DNA from: Desulfobacterales bacterium
GTDB lineage: Bacteria; Desulfobacterota; Dissulfuribacteria; Dissulfuribacterales; JAMONC01
Direction: 5' to 3'
Length of the DNA: 9,926 bases
NCBI GenBank assembly: GCA_027066725.1
Contig: JAMONC010000202.1
Coordinates: 1-9,926 of the forward strand
Under the pieces are notes generated by a model, which did no database searches, was not told where the DNA came from, and was given only the letters and a program-made list of their open reading frames with translations. The translations under genes were made by a program, and so were the position numbers. Below are positions 1 through 6,549 of the stretch, in pieces. Position 1 is the first letter of the stretch. The number at the start of each line of letters is the position of its first letter.

Positions 1-299
1 GGTGTAACAAATGCTCCTAACCCTTTAGGCTTATGTTTAAACTGCATAATTAGATAAGTGCCTGCAATTGACCAAGCTAAAAAACTTAGTGCTTCATGAA
101 GATTTATAAATGGTGGATGTTTTAAATTAATCCATCTTAAGACAATGTATAAAGACTGTAAAGAAAAGCCGCCTAACAATATAATAGTAGCAGCTTTTTC
201 TGCATCTTTTCTTAGAGTAACTAGTTGGATAAGATAGCCAATTGTTGCTAAAAAATATAAAAGAGTAGCCGCCCAAAATATGAGCTTATCTATGCCCAT
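1..299 (-). CDS. HemX/CcsA-like cytochrome c assembly membrane protein, partial (3' end beyond window)
   Basis: Reading leftward from the ATG at 299 gives 99 codons without a stop, starting MGIDKLIFWAATLLYFLATI. The start has a GGAG ribosome binding site at 308-311, 8 nt upstream. At least three hydrophobic segments are visible (about residues 5-25, 38-55 and 70-85), separated by short charged loops. The segment around WINLKHPPFINLHEALSFLAW resembles the N-terminal half of the CcsA/HemX family, multi-spanning inner-membrane proteins of cytochrome c maturation or heme handling. The gene lies 55 nt downstream of the siroheme synthase gene on the same strand. From established knowledge, sulfate-reducing Desulfovibrio species place such a gene between a CysG-type gene and hemA, so hemA may lie just beyond the left edge (inference). 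The C-terminal part, with the tryptophan-rich heme motif, is outside the window, so HemX and CcsA cannot be separated. Confidence 0.75.
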   Translation of the reverse strand, partial: MGIDKLIFWAATLLYFLATIGYLIQLVTLRKDAEKAATIILLGGFSLQSLYIVLRWINLKHPPFINLHEALSFLAWSIAGTYLIMQFKHKPKGLGAFVT

Positions 300-354
300 T
301 TCATTGTCTCCAGAAAACTACGTAGATACATTGCAACATAATTAATCAACTTAA

Positions 355-1089
355 TTAATTCTTATTAAAATTTTTATATCTTTCTTTTATTTTTTTTATT
401 AATGTTTCTATGTATTGTGAGTGTTTTTCCTTATCAATAAATTTGTATATCCAGGATTCGATTCTATCCCATTTGTTTCTTTCTATCCACTCTATAAGTT
501 TAGGTTCAGCCAATTTCTTTAATAAATTGTGTCTTATCTCTTCATCATAAATGTTCTGTTTTATATACTCTCTAAGTTCTCCTGCAAGTTCAATAAGTAA
601 AACATAACTTGGAATAATTTGTGACTCAAGTCTCTTTCTAATAAGTCTTGATACAGCAGGGGTTTTGCCTTGGGTTGAAACGCTTATAATCAAATCCTCT
701 AAAAAGATACTTGATGGAACAATGAAGTCACATAATGCTAGGTTATTTACCGTATTTATGAGTATATTTTTCTCTTTAGCTTCTTTATATATTTCATTTT
801 GGCATTTTTCATTACATGTAGCTGCTATTACAAGAAAACCATCCTGGAGATCTCCATATTTATATTTGCGTTTTATTAATATTATTTGATTAGGATATTG
901 GTTATATATTTCTATAATATCCTTACAAAATTCTGGAGAGATTATTTTGATATAAGCTCCAGTAGTTATTAATGTCTTAAGTTTTCTTGCAGCAACTTTA
1001 CCTCCTCCAATGATTATTACATCTTTATTTTGTAAGTTTAAGAGCACAGGATAATATTTATAATTGTTGAAAATCTTTATATCTTCCAT
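355..1089 (-). CDS. Precorrin-2 dehydrogenase / sirohydrochlorin ferrochelatase (CysG N-terminal/Met8p type)
   Basis: The 244-residue protein oxidises precorrin-2 to sirohydrochlorin with NAD and is probably able to insert iron to give siroheme. The NAD-binding glycine motif GGGKVAARK lies at residues 28-36 after a short beta strand. The conserved NNLALCDFIVPS stretch carries the catalytic aspartate D121 of the Met8p/CysG family. The loop STQGKTP at 138-144 corresponds to the CysG serine loop. The C-terminal half is helical and lysine-rich, and there is no SUMT methyltransferase domain, so this is the stand-alone form. I chose the ATG at 1089; the in-frame TTG at 1095 adds two residues, and neither has a clear ribosome binding site. 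It precedes the HemX/CcsA-like gene on the same strand. In sulfate reducers sirohydrochlorin feeds dissimilatory sulfite reductase, cobalamin and the alternative heme pathway (known biology; role here inferred). Confidence 0.9.
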   Translation of the reverse strand: MEDIKIFNNYKYYPVLLNLQNKDVIIIGGGKVAARKLKTLITTGAYIKIISPEFCKDIIEIYNQYPNQIILIKRKYKYGDLQDGFLVIAATCNEKCQNEIYKEAKEKNILINTVNNLALCDFIVPSSIFLEDLIISVSTQGKTPAVSRLIRKRLESQIIPSYVLLIELAGELREYIKQNIYDEEIRHNLLKKLAEPKLIEWIERNKWDRIESWIYKFIDKEKHSQYIETLIKKIKERYKNFNKN

Positions 1090-1171
1090 AGACAAAATAT
1101 ATTAATAGCGTTATGTTTAAGCAATCTTAACCTAGGCTGTTATTAATTACTATTTTTTAAAATAATATTTC

Positions 1172-1200
1172 TTGACAAAAAAACATTCTTATTTTTTGAT
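1172..1200 (+). promoter_or_regulatory. perR promoter
   Basis: A consensus -35 TTGACA at 1172-1177 is followed after 17 bp by TTTGAT at 1195-1200, a 4/6 match to the -10 hexamer. This would start transcription just upstream of the perR ribosome binding site. The -10 lies inside the palindrome centred on 1201, so the regulator would compete directly with RNA polymerase. Confidence 0.55.
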
Positions 1201-1214
1201 TATTAAAAAATAAG
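1188..1214. promoter_or_regulatory. Probable Fur-family (PerR) autoregulatory operator
   Basis: A 27-bp palindrome is centred on base 1201. Two 13-base arms flank one central base and pair everywhere except 1198/1204. The core TTTTGAT-T-ATTAAAA has the 7-1-7 layout of Fur/PerR boxes. It covers the proposed -10 and the first bases of the ribosome binding site of a Fur-family gene, which suggests negative autoregulation. The palindrome is almost entirely A/T, so part of the symmetry could come from composition. Confidence 0.55.
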
Positions 1215-1223
1215 GAGTACTAT

Positions 1224-1664
1224 ATGAATACTACAGAAAAATTTCAAAAGTATCGCCAACTTGGTCTTAAATTAACACCTCAGCGTTTAGCAATTTTAGA
1301 ATTTCTTGAGGGGAACACCAGTCATCCCTCTGCCGATGAAATTTATCAGCATGTAGCTCAACAATTTCCTAGTATGTCCTTTGCCACCGTTTATAATACA
1401 CTTGATGCACTAAGACGCAAAGGACAAATACTTGAACTTTGCATAGATCCTAATAAAAAACGTTTTGATCCTAATCCTATACCACATCATCATATATTTT
1501 GTACTAAGTGTCATAAAATTGTAGATGTTGAACATGATTATCAAATAGAACTTAGTTCAGAAGAATCTAAGGGATTTAAAGTAATGGGATGCAATATTGT
1601 ATTTTGGGGGTTGTGTCCTGAGTGTCAAAAAGAGGAATTAAATAAAGAAAATTTGAATAATTAG
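1224..1664 (+). CDS. perR: Fur-family transcriptional regulator, PerR type (peroxide sensing)
   Basis: This 146-residue protein has the usual Fur-family length. The N-terminal winged helix (about residues 10-80) contains KLTPQRLAILEFL and the recognition helix region MSFATVYNTLDAL. The dimerisation and metal domain follows. Structural zinc cysteines are C93-x2-C96 and C131-x2-C134. Regulatory metal ligands expected in PerR are all present: H34, D82, H88, H90 and D101. D101 in HKIVDV favours PerR over Fur, which usually has glutamate there. In known PerR proteins, iron-catalysed oxidation of histidine ligands by hydrogen peroxide releases repression of detoxification genes. An AAGGAG site at 1212-1217, 6 nt before the ATG, supports the start. 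The gene is divergent from the siroheme gene, converges on tatC and appears monocistronic. No peroxidase or rubrerythrin gene is adjacent. Confidence 0.88.
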   Translation: MNTTEKFQKYRQLGLKLTPQRLAILEFLEGNTSHPSADEIYQHVAQQFPSMSFATVYNTLDALRRKGQILELCIDPNKKRFDPNPIPHHHIFCTKCHKIVDVEHDYQIELSSEESKGFKVMGCNIVFWGLCPECQKEELNKENLNN

Positions 1665-1684
1665 TGGATTAAGTAATTAAAAAA

Positions 1685-1707
1685 ATATTAATAACTTTAA
1701 TTAATAT
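1685..1707. terminator. Weak AT-only hairpin between convergent perR and tatC
   Basis: Arms ATATTAAT (1685-1692) and ATTAATAT (1700-1707) pair perfectly around a 7-nt loop in the 66-bp convergent gap. A T-rich tract follows on the plus strand and an A-run borders it on the other side, so it could end both transcripts. The stem has no G or C, so it is weak and may be chance in such AT-rich DNA. Confidence 0.3.
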
Positions 1708-1730
1708 CTTAAATGTTTATTTTATATTTT

Positions 1731-2498
1731 TTAACTAGTTAAGTTATTTATGTCATCTTTAGAAGAAGATGGAGATTTCTTCTTTTTGGGGATAATCCAT
1801 CTTCCAAGACGTATTCCTATTTCGTACAAAAGTGCCATTGGGCCAAATAATAAAATTTGTGAAAATATATCTGTCGGAGCAAGAAAGATTGCCAAACAAA
1901 ATAGGGCTATATAATAGCCCTTTCTATTTTTTTTGAAGTAATCCGGTTCAATAATACCAGTGCTTGTAACAAATGCCATTAAAAATGGCAGTTCAAAGGC
2001 TATTCCAAATGTGAAAATACATTTAATAGCAAATAAAAGATAGCTTTCAATCCTAGGGTATGCTGTAAGTCCTTGGCTAATATAACCAAGGGTTATAGAT
2101 AAAACTACTGGCATAATGACCCAATATCCAAAGCATCCTCCTAAAATAAAAAGCCCTATCCCTGCAATTAAAAATCTTTTTATTAGTCGTTTTTCATGTT
2201 CATATAGTCCTGGAGAAATAAATGCCCATAATTCATACAATATAACAGGCATGGTCAAAATAAGAGCAGCCCAAAAAGCTATTTTTAGATAAACAAAGAA
2301 GGCCTCTGTAATTCTAGTAAATACCATAGGAGTATTAGGAGGCAGAGCACTTTTTATTGGAAGAGCCAAAAAATTTGCAATAGTAGATGCACCAATATAA
2401 CAAACAACAAAAGCTATAATAAAAACAACAACGCAAACAATTAAACGTTTCCTTAGCTCTTCAAGATGTGCTTGAAAAGGAAGTCTATCTATTGACAC
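1731..2498 (-). CDS. tatC: Sec-independent protein translocase subunit TatC
   Basis: TatC is the inner-membrane subunit that, with TatB, recognises twin-arginine signal peptides and recruits TatA to export folded proteins. The 255-residue length is normal. The cytoplasmic N-terminus carries the family motif HLEELRKRL (11-19), followed by six hydrophobic spans. The first periplasmic loop contains P47 and the signature TPMVFTRITEAFFVYLKIAF. The first cytoplasmic loop has ISPGLYEHEKR, with E102 matching the essential glutamate of the signal-peptide site. The C-terminal tail is lysine- and serine-rich. The start is GTG at 2498, 3 nt after the tatB stop. The only plausible ribosome binding sequence (AGGAA) lies inside the last tatB codons, so translational coupling is likely. 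It is third in the alr-tatB-tatC operon. Confidence 0.95.
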   Translation of the reverse strand: MSIDRLPFQAHLEELRKRLIVCVVVFIIAFVVCYIGASTIANFLALPIKSALPPNTPMVFTRITEAFFVYLKIAFWAALILTMPVILYELWAFISPGLYEHEKRLIKRFLIAGIGLFILGGCFGYWVIMPVVLSITLGYISQGLTAYPRIESYLLFAIKCIFTFGIAFELPFLMAFVTSTGIIEPDYFKKNRKGYYIALFCLAIFLAPTDIFSQILLFGPMALLYEIGIRLGRWIIPKKKKSPSSSKDDINNLTS

Positions 2499-2501
2499 AA
2501 G

Positions 2502-2933
2502 CTACAGTTCCTGAGTTCTTTTTTGTGAAGAAATATTATCTCTTTCAATAGATTCTTCTAGGTGATTATCAATTCTTGCTGGATTTTCTGCTTGACTAGC
2601 TCTTAACTTAGCTTCTTCAGGGCTTTTAGGAAGCTCTTTTTCCCAATCGTCATCATAATTATCAGCATAATTATTAGAATGAAAATTTTCTTTTATTAAG
2701 CCCTTTGGGTTTATAGAGTCTTGTTCATTTATTTCTGTAAGTTTTAAAAGTTCTTTTTCATCCTCTTTAAGATCTTCAAGCTCAAGTTGTTTCTGGAATT
2801 CATTTGCGGCTTTTTTTACATCGACAACAAGTTTGGCAAGCTGCTTTGCCACCTCTGGTAATTTTTCTGGACCAAGTACTATTAGAGCGAGGATAAATAT
2901 AAAAATAAGCTCAGGAAGCCCTATTCCAAACAC
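2502..2933 (-). CDS. tatB: Sec-independent protein translocase subunit TatB
   Basis: This 143-residue protein has one N-terminal membrane helix starting FGIGLPELIFIFILALIVLG. A GPEKLP hinge follows, then an amphipathic helix (EVAKQLAKLVVDVKKAANEF) and a long acidic, probably disordered tail. Glutamate at position 8 after the start and the long tail indicate TatB rather than TatA. I place the start at GTG 2933. It aligns the protein with family N-termini, is preceded by a G-rich AAGGGGG site, and begins 1 nt after the alr stop. An upstream in-frame TTG at 2972 would add 13 polar residues before the membrane helix and overlap alr, so I reject it. TatB and TatC form the receptor complex. No tatA is in the window; it must lie elsewhere, or TatB does both jobs. 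Confidence 0.93.
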   Translation of the reverse strand: MFGIGLPELIFIFILALIVLGPEKLPEVAKQLAKLVVDVKKAANEFQKQLELEDLKEDEKELLKLTEINEQDSINPKGLIKENFHSNNYADNYDDDWEKELPKSPEEAKLRASQAENPARIDNHLEESIERDNISSQKRTQEL

Positions 2934-2945
2934 CTTATGCCCCCT
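2931..2945 (-). promoter_or_regulatory. tatB ribosome binding site inside the alr 3' end, deciding the GTG start
   Basis: Read on the minus strand, the last alr codons AAG GGG GCA TAA supply a purine-rich Shine-Dalgarno sequence just before a GTG that begins 1 nt after the alr stop. Ribosomes finishing alr could reinitiate on tatB. Confidence 0.6.
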
Positions 2946-4062
2946 TAAATATCCTTTGATTTCTAGTCCCAATAAGACACATTATTTCATAACTAATAGT
3001 ATTTGCCCAGTTAGCAAGCATTTCTATAGAAATTTCATTATCTAGTTGCCTACCTAACAATACTACCTCGTCATTTACGCAAACGCCATCTATATCTGTA
3101 ACATCTACCATTAATGCCTTCATACATATTCTACCAACTACAGGACAAAGCTTTCCTTTAACAAGTACCTTAGCTTTATTAGATAGAGCTCTTAAATAAC
3201 CATCATCATAACCTACAGGTACTACAGCAATCTTAGATATTCTTTTAGTATAATACGTATGCCCATAACTTACAGGAGAATTTGCATCTCTTTTATGTAT
3301 AGAGATTATCCTACTTTTAAAAGACATCACAGGTTTTAACTTAATTTTATCTTTTGATGCCTCTCCAGGATATGCACCATATAGAGCAACTCCTGGTCTT
3401 ACTATATCAAAATGGGTTTCAGGGAAATTAATTACCCCACCAGAATTAGCCATGTGTATGATAGGAGGAAGCAATTTTTTATTTTTCAAAAAATCTATAA
3501 GTCTCAAAAATTTTTCTAATTGCCACTTAGTAAAAGGATCATCAGGTTCATCAGATGCAGATAGATGGGTATAAAGTCCAGAAAAATTAAGATGAGGCCA
3601 TTTATCCCTTGTTAAAAATATCTTTTTTGCATCAGCTACAGAGAATCCAAGTCTTCCCATTCCCGTATCTACTTTTACATGTATATCTTTTTTAACATTA
3701 TAAAATTTTGCTGTCTCTTCTAAGGCATCAAGGCTAGATATATCTCCAACTCCTGGTATTAAGTCGTAATAAAAGACATCTTTTTCTGCTCCTAATGCTA
3801 TACCAGAAAGCAATAAAATGGGGGTAGTAATGCCGGCTTCTCTTATTTTGGCAGCTTCTTCTACCTCAGAAATACCGAGATATTTTGCTCCTTCCTTAAC
3901 TAAGAGTCTGCTTACCTCTATAAGTCCATGTCCATATGCATCGGATTTAACAACAGCCATAATCCCTTTACATTTAGGAGAAAGAAGGCTTAATAGAGAG
4001 AGGAAATTATGCCTTAATGCCTCAAGATCTATTGTAATTATGTTAAATTTTCTATAAGACAT
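2935..4062 (-). CDS. alr: Alanine racemase
   Basis: This 375-residue PLP enzyme interconverts L- and D-alanine for peptidoglycan synthesis. The N-terminal barrel has AVVKSDAYGHG, with K39 as the PLP-binding lysine and Y43 beside it. VKVDTGMGRLGF and IVRPGVALYG are family signatures. The C-terminal beta domain holds the second catalytic base Y265 in SYGHTYY and the GRICM motif at 310-314. Residue numbers match Geobacillus Alr closely, which supports the ATG start at 4062. An AGAAAG just before the ATG is a poor ribosome binding site. Position 315 is lysine where most family members have aspartate (ICMD). It is the first gene of the alr-tatB-tatC operon and divergent from mdh. Linking a wall-precursor enzyme to Tat export is not a pairing I know as general. 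Confidence 0.94.
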   Translation of the reverse strand: MSYRKFNIITIDLEALRHNFLSLLSLLSPKCKGIMAVVKSDAYGHGLIEVSRLLVKEGAKYLGISEVEEAAKIREAGITTPILLLSGIALGAEKDVFYYDLIPGVGDISSLDALEETAKFYNVKKDIHVKVDTGMGRLGFSVADAKKIFLTRDKWPHLNFSGLYTHLSASDEPDDPFTKWQLEKFLRLIDFLKNKKLLPPIIHMANSGGVINFPETHFDIVRPGVALYGAYPGEASKDKIKLKPVMSFKSRIISIHKRDANSPVSYGHTYYTKRISKIAVVPVGYDDGYLRALSNKAKVLVKGKLCPVVGRICMKALMVDVTDIDGVCVNDEVVLLGRQLDNEISIEMLANWANTISYEIMCLIGTRNQRIFKGA

Positions 4063-4127
4063 CTTTCTGGGTTATATTAGTTTAATATTTTGCCTGTTGC
4101 CCTTTTTTATATCTTAGAGTAGTGTCT

Positions 4128-4155
4128 TTTATACTCCTAAAACAGAAATAGACAA
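4128..4155 (-). promoter_or_regulatory. alr operon promoter
   Basis: On the minus strand TTGTCT (4155-4150, 4/6 match) is followed after 16 bp by TATAAA (4133-4128, 5/6 match). Transcription would begin near 4121, giving a leader of about 60 nt before alr. Its -35 overlaps the proposed -35 of mdh on the other strand. Confidence 0.5.
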
Positions 4156-4177
4156 CTAGTTTAATAAAAAATATATA
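4149..4177 (+). promoter_or_regulatory. mdh promoter
   Basis: TAGACA at 4149-4154 (5/6 match) is followed after 17 bp by TATATA at 4172-4177 (4/6 match), in an AT-rich tract. Transcription would start near 4184, leaving a short leader with the ribosome binding site GGGAG at 4186-4190. That is close to the start point, so the exact -10 is uncertain. Confidence 0.45.
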
Positions 4178-4199
4178 TTCAAATTGGGAGCTAAATAAG

Positions 4200-5138
4200 A
4201 TGGAAACAAAATCTCGCAAACTAACAATAATTGGAGCAGGGGCAGTAGGTTGTGCTGCAGCCCAGTGGGCAATAAGTAGAAATATATGTGAAGAGATTGT
4301 TTTAGTAGATGTTGTAGAGGGGCTGGCAGTAGGGAAAGCCCTTGATCTTTCCCAATCTGCTCCTCTTTGTGGCTTTAGTGGGAATATAATCGGAACAAGT
4401 GATTATGCCCTTACGAAAGATTCTGATGTAATAATTGTAACTGCTGGACTTGCAAGAAAGCCCGGGATGAGCCGTGACGATCTTTTAGAGAAAAATGTCC
4501 AAATAGTAAAGGATGTTACTCAAAAGGCAGCACAAAATAGTCCCAATGCATGTTTTATAGTTATAACTAATCCTATAGATGCTATGGTCTATACAGTCTT
4601 TAAGGTCTCAGGATTTCCTAAAAATAAAGTTGTAGGAATGGCAGGAGTCCTTGATTCTGCTAGATATCGTACTTTTATTGCTAAAGAATTGGGAGTTGCA
4701 CCTAAAGATGTCTCAGCTCTTGTTATGGGCATACATGGAGATTTTATGTTGCCTCTTGTTCGTCTTGCTACTGTTGGTGGTATTCCTATTACTGAACTTT
4801 TATCAAAAGAAAAAATAGATGCCATTGTAAAACGTACTCAACAGGCAGGGGCTGAGATAGTAGGACATCTAAAAACAGGTAGTGCATTTGTGACTCCAGG
4901 ACTTTCTGCAATAGAGATGGCACAGTCAATATTAAATGATGAAAAAAGGATTTTACCTTGTGCTGCATATCTTGAAGGAGAATTTGGAATCTCTGGAGTA
5001 TTTTTAGGCGTTCCTGTTGTTCTTGGTAAAAATGGAGTAGAAAAAATAGTAGAATTTGAACTAACATCTGAAGAAAAAGAACTGTTATCAAGATCTGTTG
5101 AAGCTGTAAAAAAACAGGTGGAAGCAACAGGACTTTAA
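4200..5138 (+). CDS. mdh: Malate dehydrogenase, NAD-dependent (LDH/MDH superfamily)
   Basis: This 312-residue protein reversibly oxidises malate to oxaloacetate in the cytoplasm. The Rossmann motif GAGAVG lies at 12-17, and D37 at the end of the second strand favours NAD over NADP. The substrate loop reads GLARKPGMSRDDL. R86 at the specificity position marks malate rather than lactate dehydrogenase, where glutamine is expected, and R92 also binds substrate. ITNPIDAM, VLDSARYR (D152, R155) and the catalytic histidine H179 follow. The histidine loop is GIHGDFM rather than the common GGHGDSM or GGHGDTM, a small deviation close to the active site. The ATG at 4200 follows GGGAG by 9 nt. It is divergent from alr, and the EndoQ-like gene begins 70 nt downstream on the same strand. 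Confidence 0.93.
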   Translation: METKSRKLTIIGAGAVGCAAAQWAISRNICEEIVLVDVVEGLAVGKALDLSQSAPLCGFSGNIIGTSDYALTKDSDVIIVTAGLARKPGMSRDDLLEKNVQIVKDVTQKAAQNSPNACFIVITNPIDAMVYTVFKVSGFPKNKVVGMAGVLDSARYRTFIAKELGVAPKDVSALVMGIHGDFMLPLVRLATVGGIPITELLSKEKIDAIVKRTQQAGAEIVGHLKTGSAFVTPGLSAIEMAQSILNDEKRILPCAAYLEGEFGISGVFLGVPVVLGKNGVEKIVEFELTSEEKELLSRSVEAVKKQVEATGL

Positions 5139-5208
5139 GCCTTATAAGATTTAAGAAAGAGATAAAAAAATACTTTCTCAGAAAAATGTTTAGTGATAGA
5201 TTCATATT

Positions 5209-6549
5209 ATGACAGAAAAGCAAGTATTAACTGCTAAACAAACCTTTCATAAGTGGCCTAAAGGGGCATACTTAGCAGATTTTCATATCCACTCTAAGTA
5301 CTCGCGGGCAACTAGTACCAAAATGAATGTTAAGGTACTAAACGAAGTTGCCAAAGAAAAGGGTATAAAGGTCCTTGGTACAGGTGACTTTACCCATCCC
5401 GGTTATCTTAGAGAACTAAAACGTGATCTTGTACCAGATGGAACAGGACTTTATAGACTGAAAGATGATCCTGATGGTACACGGTTTATCCTTACAGCAG
5501 AGGTTTCAAATATATTTACTCAACATGGTAAAAATAGAAGGATACATACTGTACTTTTTGCACCTAGCATAGAAGTTGTAGAAGATATTCAAGCAAGGCT
5601 TGCCGCAATTGGTAATATCACTTCAGATGGACGTCCAATATTTGGATTTCCTGTAAAAGAACTTATTAAGATTATTAAAAAGGCATCTAAGGATTGTGAG
5701 GCAGTACCTGCTCATGTATGGACTCCATGGTTTTCTCTATTTGGAGCAAAATCTGGTTTTGATGATTTAGAAGAGTGTTTTGAAGAAGAAAGTCATCATA
5801 TATTTGCACTTGAAACTGGGCTTTCATCAGATCCTCAGATGAATTGGAGGCTTTCAAAACTAGATAAATACACACTTATTTCTAATTCTGATGCCCATTC
5901 TCCAACTAAGCTTGCAAGAGAAGCAAATATACTTTCTTGCCCTCTAACATATAAAGATATAATAAAGGCAATGAAAGATCCTTCTCATGGCTTCTTAGGA
6001 ACAATAGAGTTTTTTCCAGAAGAAGGAAAATATCACTATGATGGACATAGAAGCTGTGGGATTTGCTGGCATCCATCTGAGACTAGAAGGCATAATGGTC
6101 TTTGTCCTGTTTGTGGTAATCCTGTTACAGTGGGAGTTTTACATAGGGTAGAAGACCTTGCAGATAGAGAAGAAGGTTTTGTGCCTAAAAACGCCCTTCC
6201 AAATTGCCATTTAATACCTTTGGCAGAAATCATTGCAGAGGCATTTGGATTAAAGTCTATTACTAAGACTGTTTTAAAAGAATACAGTAGAATTATAAGC
6301 CTTGTTGGTACTGAAATGGATGTACTTTTATGGAAAGAACTTGATGAGCTTAAACTTTTATTACCAGGTAAAATTTATGAAGGAATAAGAAGGATGAGAG
6401 AGGGAATGATAACAATCATTCCTGGGCATGATGGAGTATATGGTAAGATAAGCCTTTTCGATGAAAATTATAACAACATGAAAAAAGGAGAAGGACAATC
6501 TTCTAATAATTCAAAAAGTCCTTCTCCTAAGCAGTTAAGTCTTTTTTAA
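5209..6549 (+). CDS. Endonuclease Q-like PHP-domain protein with C-terminal clamp-binding motif
   Basis: This 446-residue protein matches the EndoQ/TIGR00375 type. Characterised EndoQ enzymes nick DNA 5' of uracil, hypoxanthine, xanthine and abasic sites. The PHP metal-site residues are present: H26 and H28 (DFHIHS), D60 and H63 (GTGDFTHP), E98 (TAEVS), H113, H169 (PAHVWTPW), D228 and H230 (SNSDAHS). A zinc-binding four-cysteine set follows: C283-x2-C286 and C299-x2-C302. Then come VGVLHRVEDLADR and a helical C-terminal part ending IIPGHDGVYG. A polar, probably disordered linker (about 424-441) leads to the terminal residues QLSLF (442-446). The ATG at 5209 has only a weak upstream ribosome binding site. 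About 20 residues precede the first PHP motif. Some relatives are fused or linked to UvrD-type helicases; none is seen here. It may be co-transcribed with mdh. Its last 4 bases overlap lpxC. Confidence 0.85.
   Translation: MTEKQVLTAKQTFHKWPKGAYLADFHIHSKYSRATSTKMNVKVLNEVAKEKGIKVLGTGDFTHPGYLRELKRDLVPDGTGLYRLKDDPDGTRFILTAEVSNIFTQHGKNRRIHTVLFAPSIEVVEDIQARLAAIGNITSDGRPIFGFPVKELIKIIKKASKDCEAVPAHVWTPWFSLFGAKSGFDDLEECFEEESHHIFALETGLSSDPQMNWRLSKLDKYTLISNSDAHSPTKLAREANILSCPLTYKDIIKAMKDPSHGFLGTIEFFPEEGKYHYDGHRSCGICWHPSETRRHNGLCPVCGNPVTVGVLHRVEDLADREEGFVPKNALPNCHLIPLAEIIAEAFGLKSITKTVLKEYSRIISLVGTEMDVLLWKELDELKLLLPGKIYEGIRRMREGMITIIPGHDGVYGKISLFDENYNNMKKGEGQSSNNSKSPSPKQLSLF
6481..6528 (-). terminator. Intrinsic terminator of lpxC, inside the EndoQ-like coding region
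   Basis: On the minus strand an 11-bp perfect stem, AGGAGAAGGAC (6528-6518) with GTCCTTCTCCT (6496-6486), encloses a 21-nt loop. It is followed at once by six T (6486-6481, sharing the last stem base). This starts 18 nt after the lpxC stop and fits a rho-independent terminator, apart from the large loop. It overlaps the region encoding the polar linker of the convergent gene. On the plus strand the next T-run (6541-6546) starts 12 nt after the stem, so it is less convincing there. Confidence 0.7.
6532..6546 (+). other. Codons for the C-terminal QLSLF sliding-clamp-binding motif
   Basis: The last five codons before the stop (CAG TTA AGT CTT TTT) encode QLSLF. This is an exact match to the bacterial beta-clamp pentapeptide consensus QL(S/D)LF, at the very end of a polar tail. 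Confidence 0.6.

Noticed and set aside
665..889. 74-codon plus-strand frame inside the siroheme synthase gene
   Set aside because: It lies opposite the conserved CDF and NAD-domain codons of a real gene and its product has no recognisable features.
1731..1742. 12-bp perfect palindrome TTAACTAGTTAA over the tatC stop codon
   Set aside because: Too short to form a stable hairpin and no regulatory context; probably compositional.
2934..2972. 13-residue upstream extension of TatB from a TTG start
   Set aside because: It would overlap alr and put polar residues before the membrane helix; the GTG at 2933 restores the family N-terminus with Glu at position 8.
4789..5223. 144-codon open frame on the minus strand across the end of mdh
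   Set aside because: It is antisense to clearly coding mdh, its translation is a leucine/phenylalanine-rich string with no family pattern, and it has no convincing ribosome binding site.
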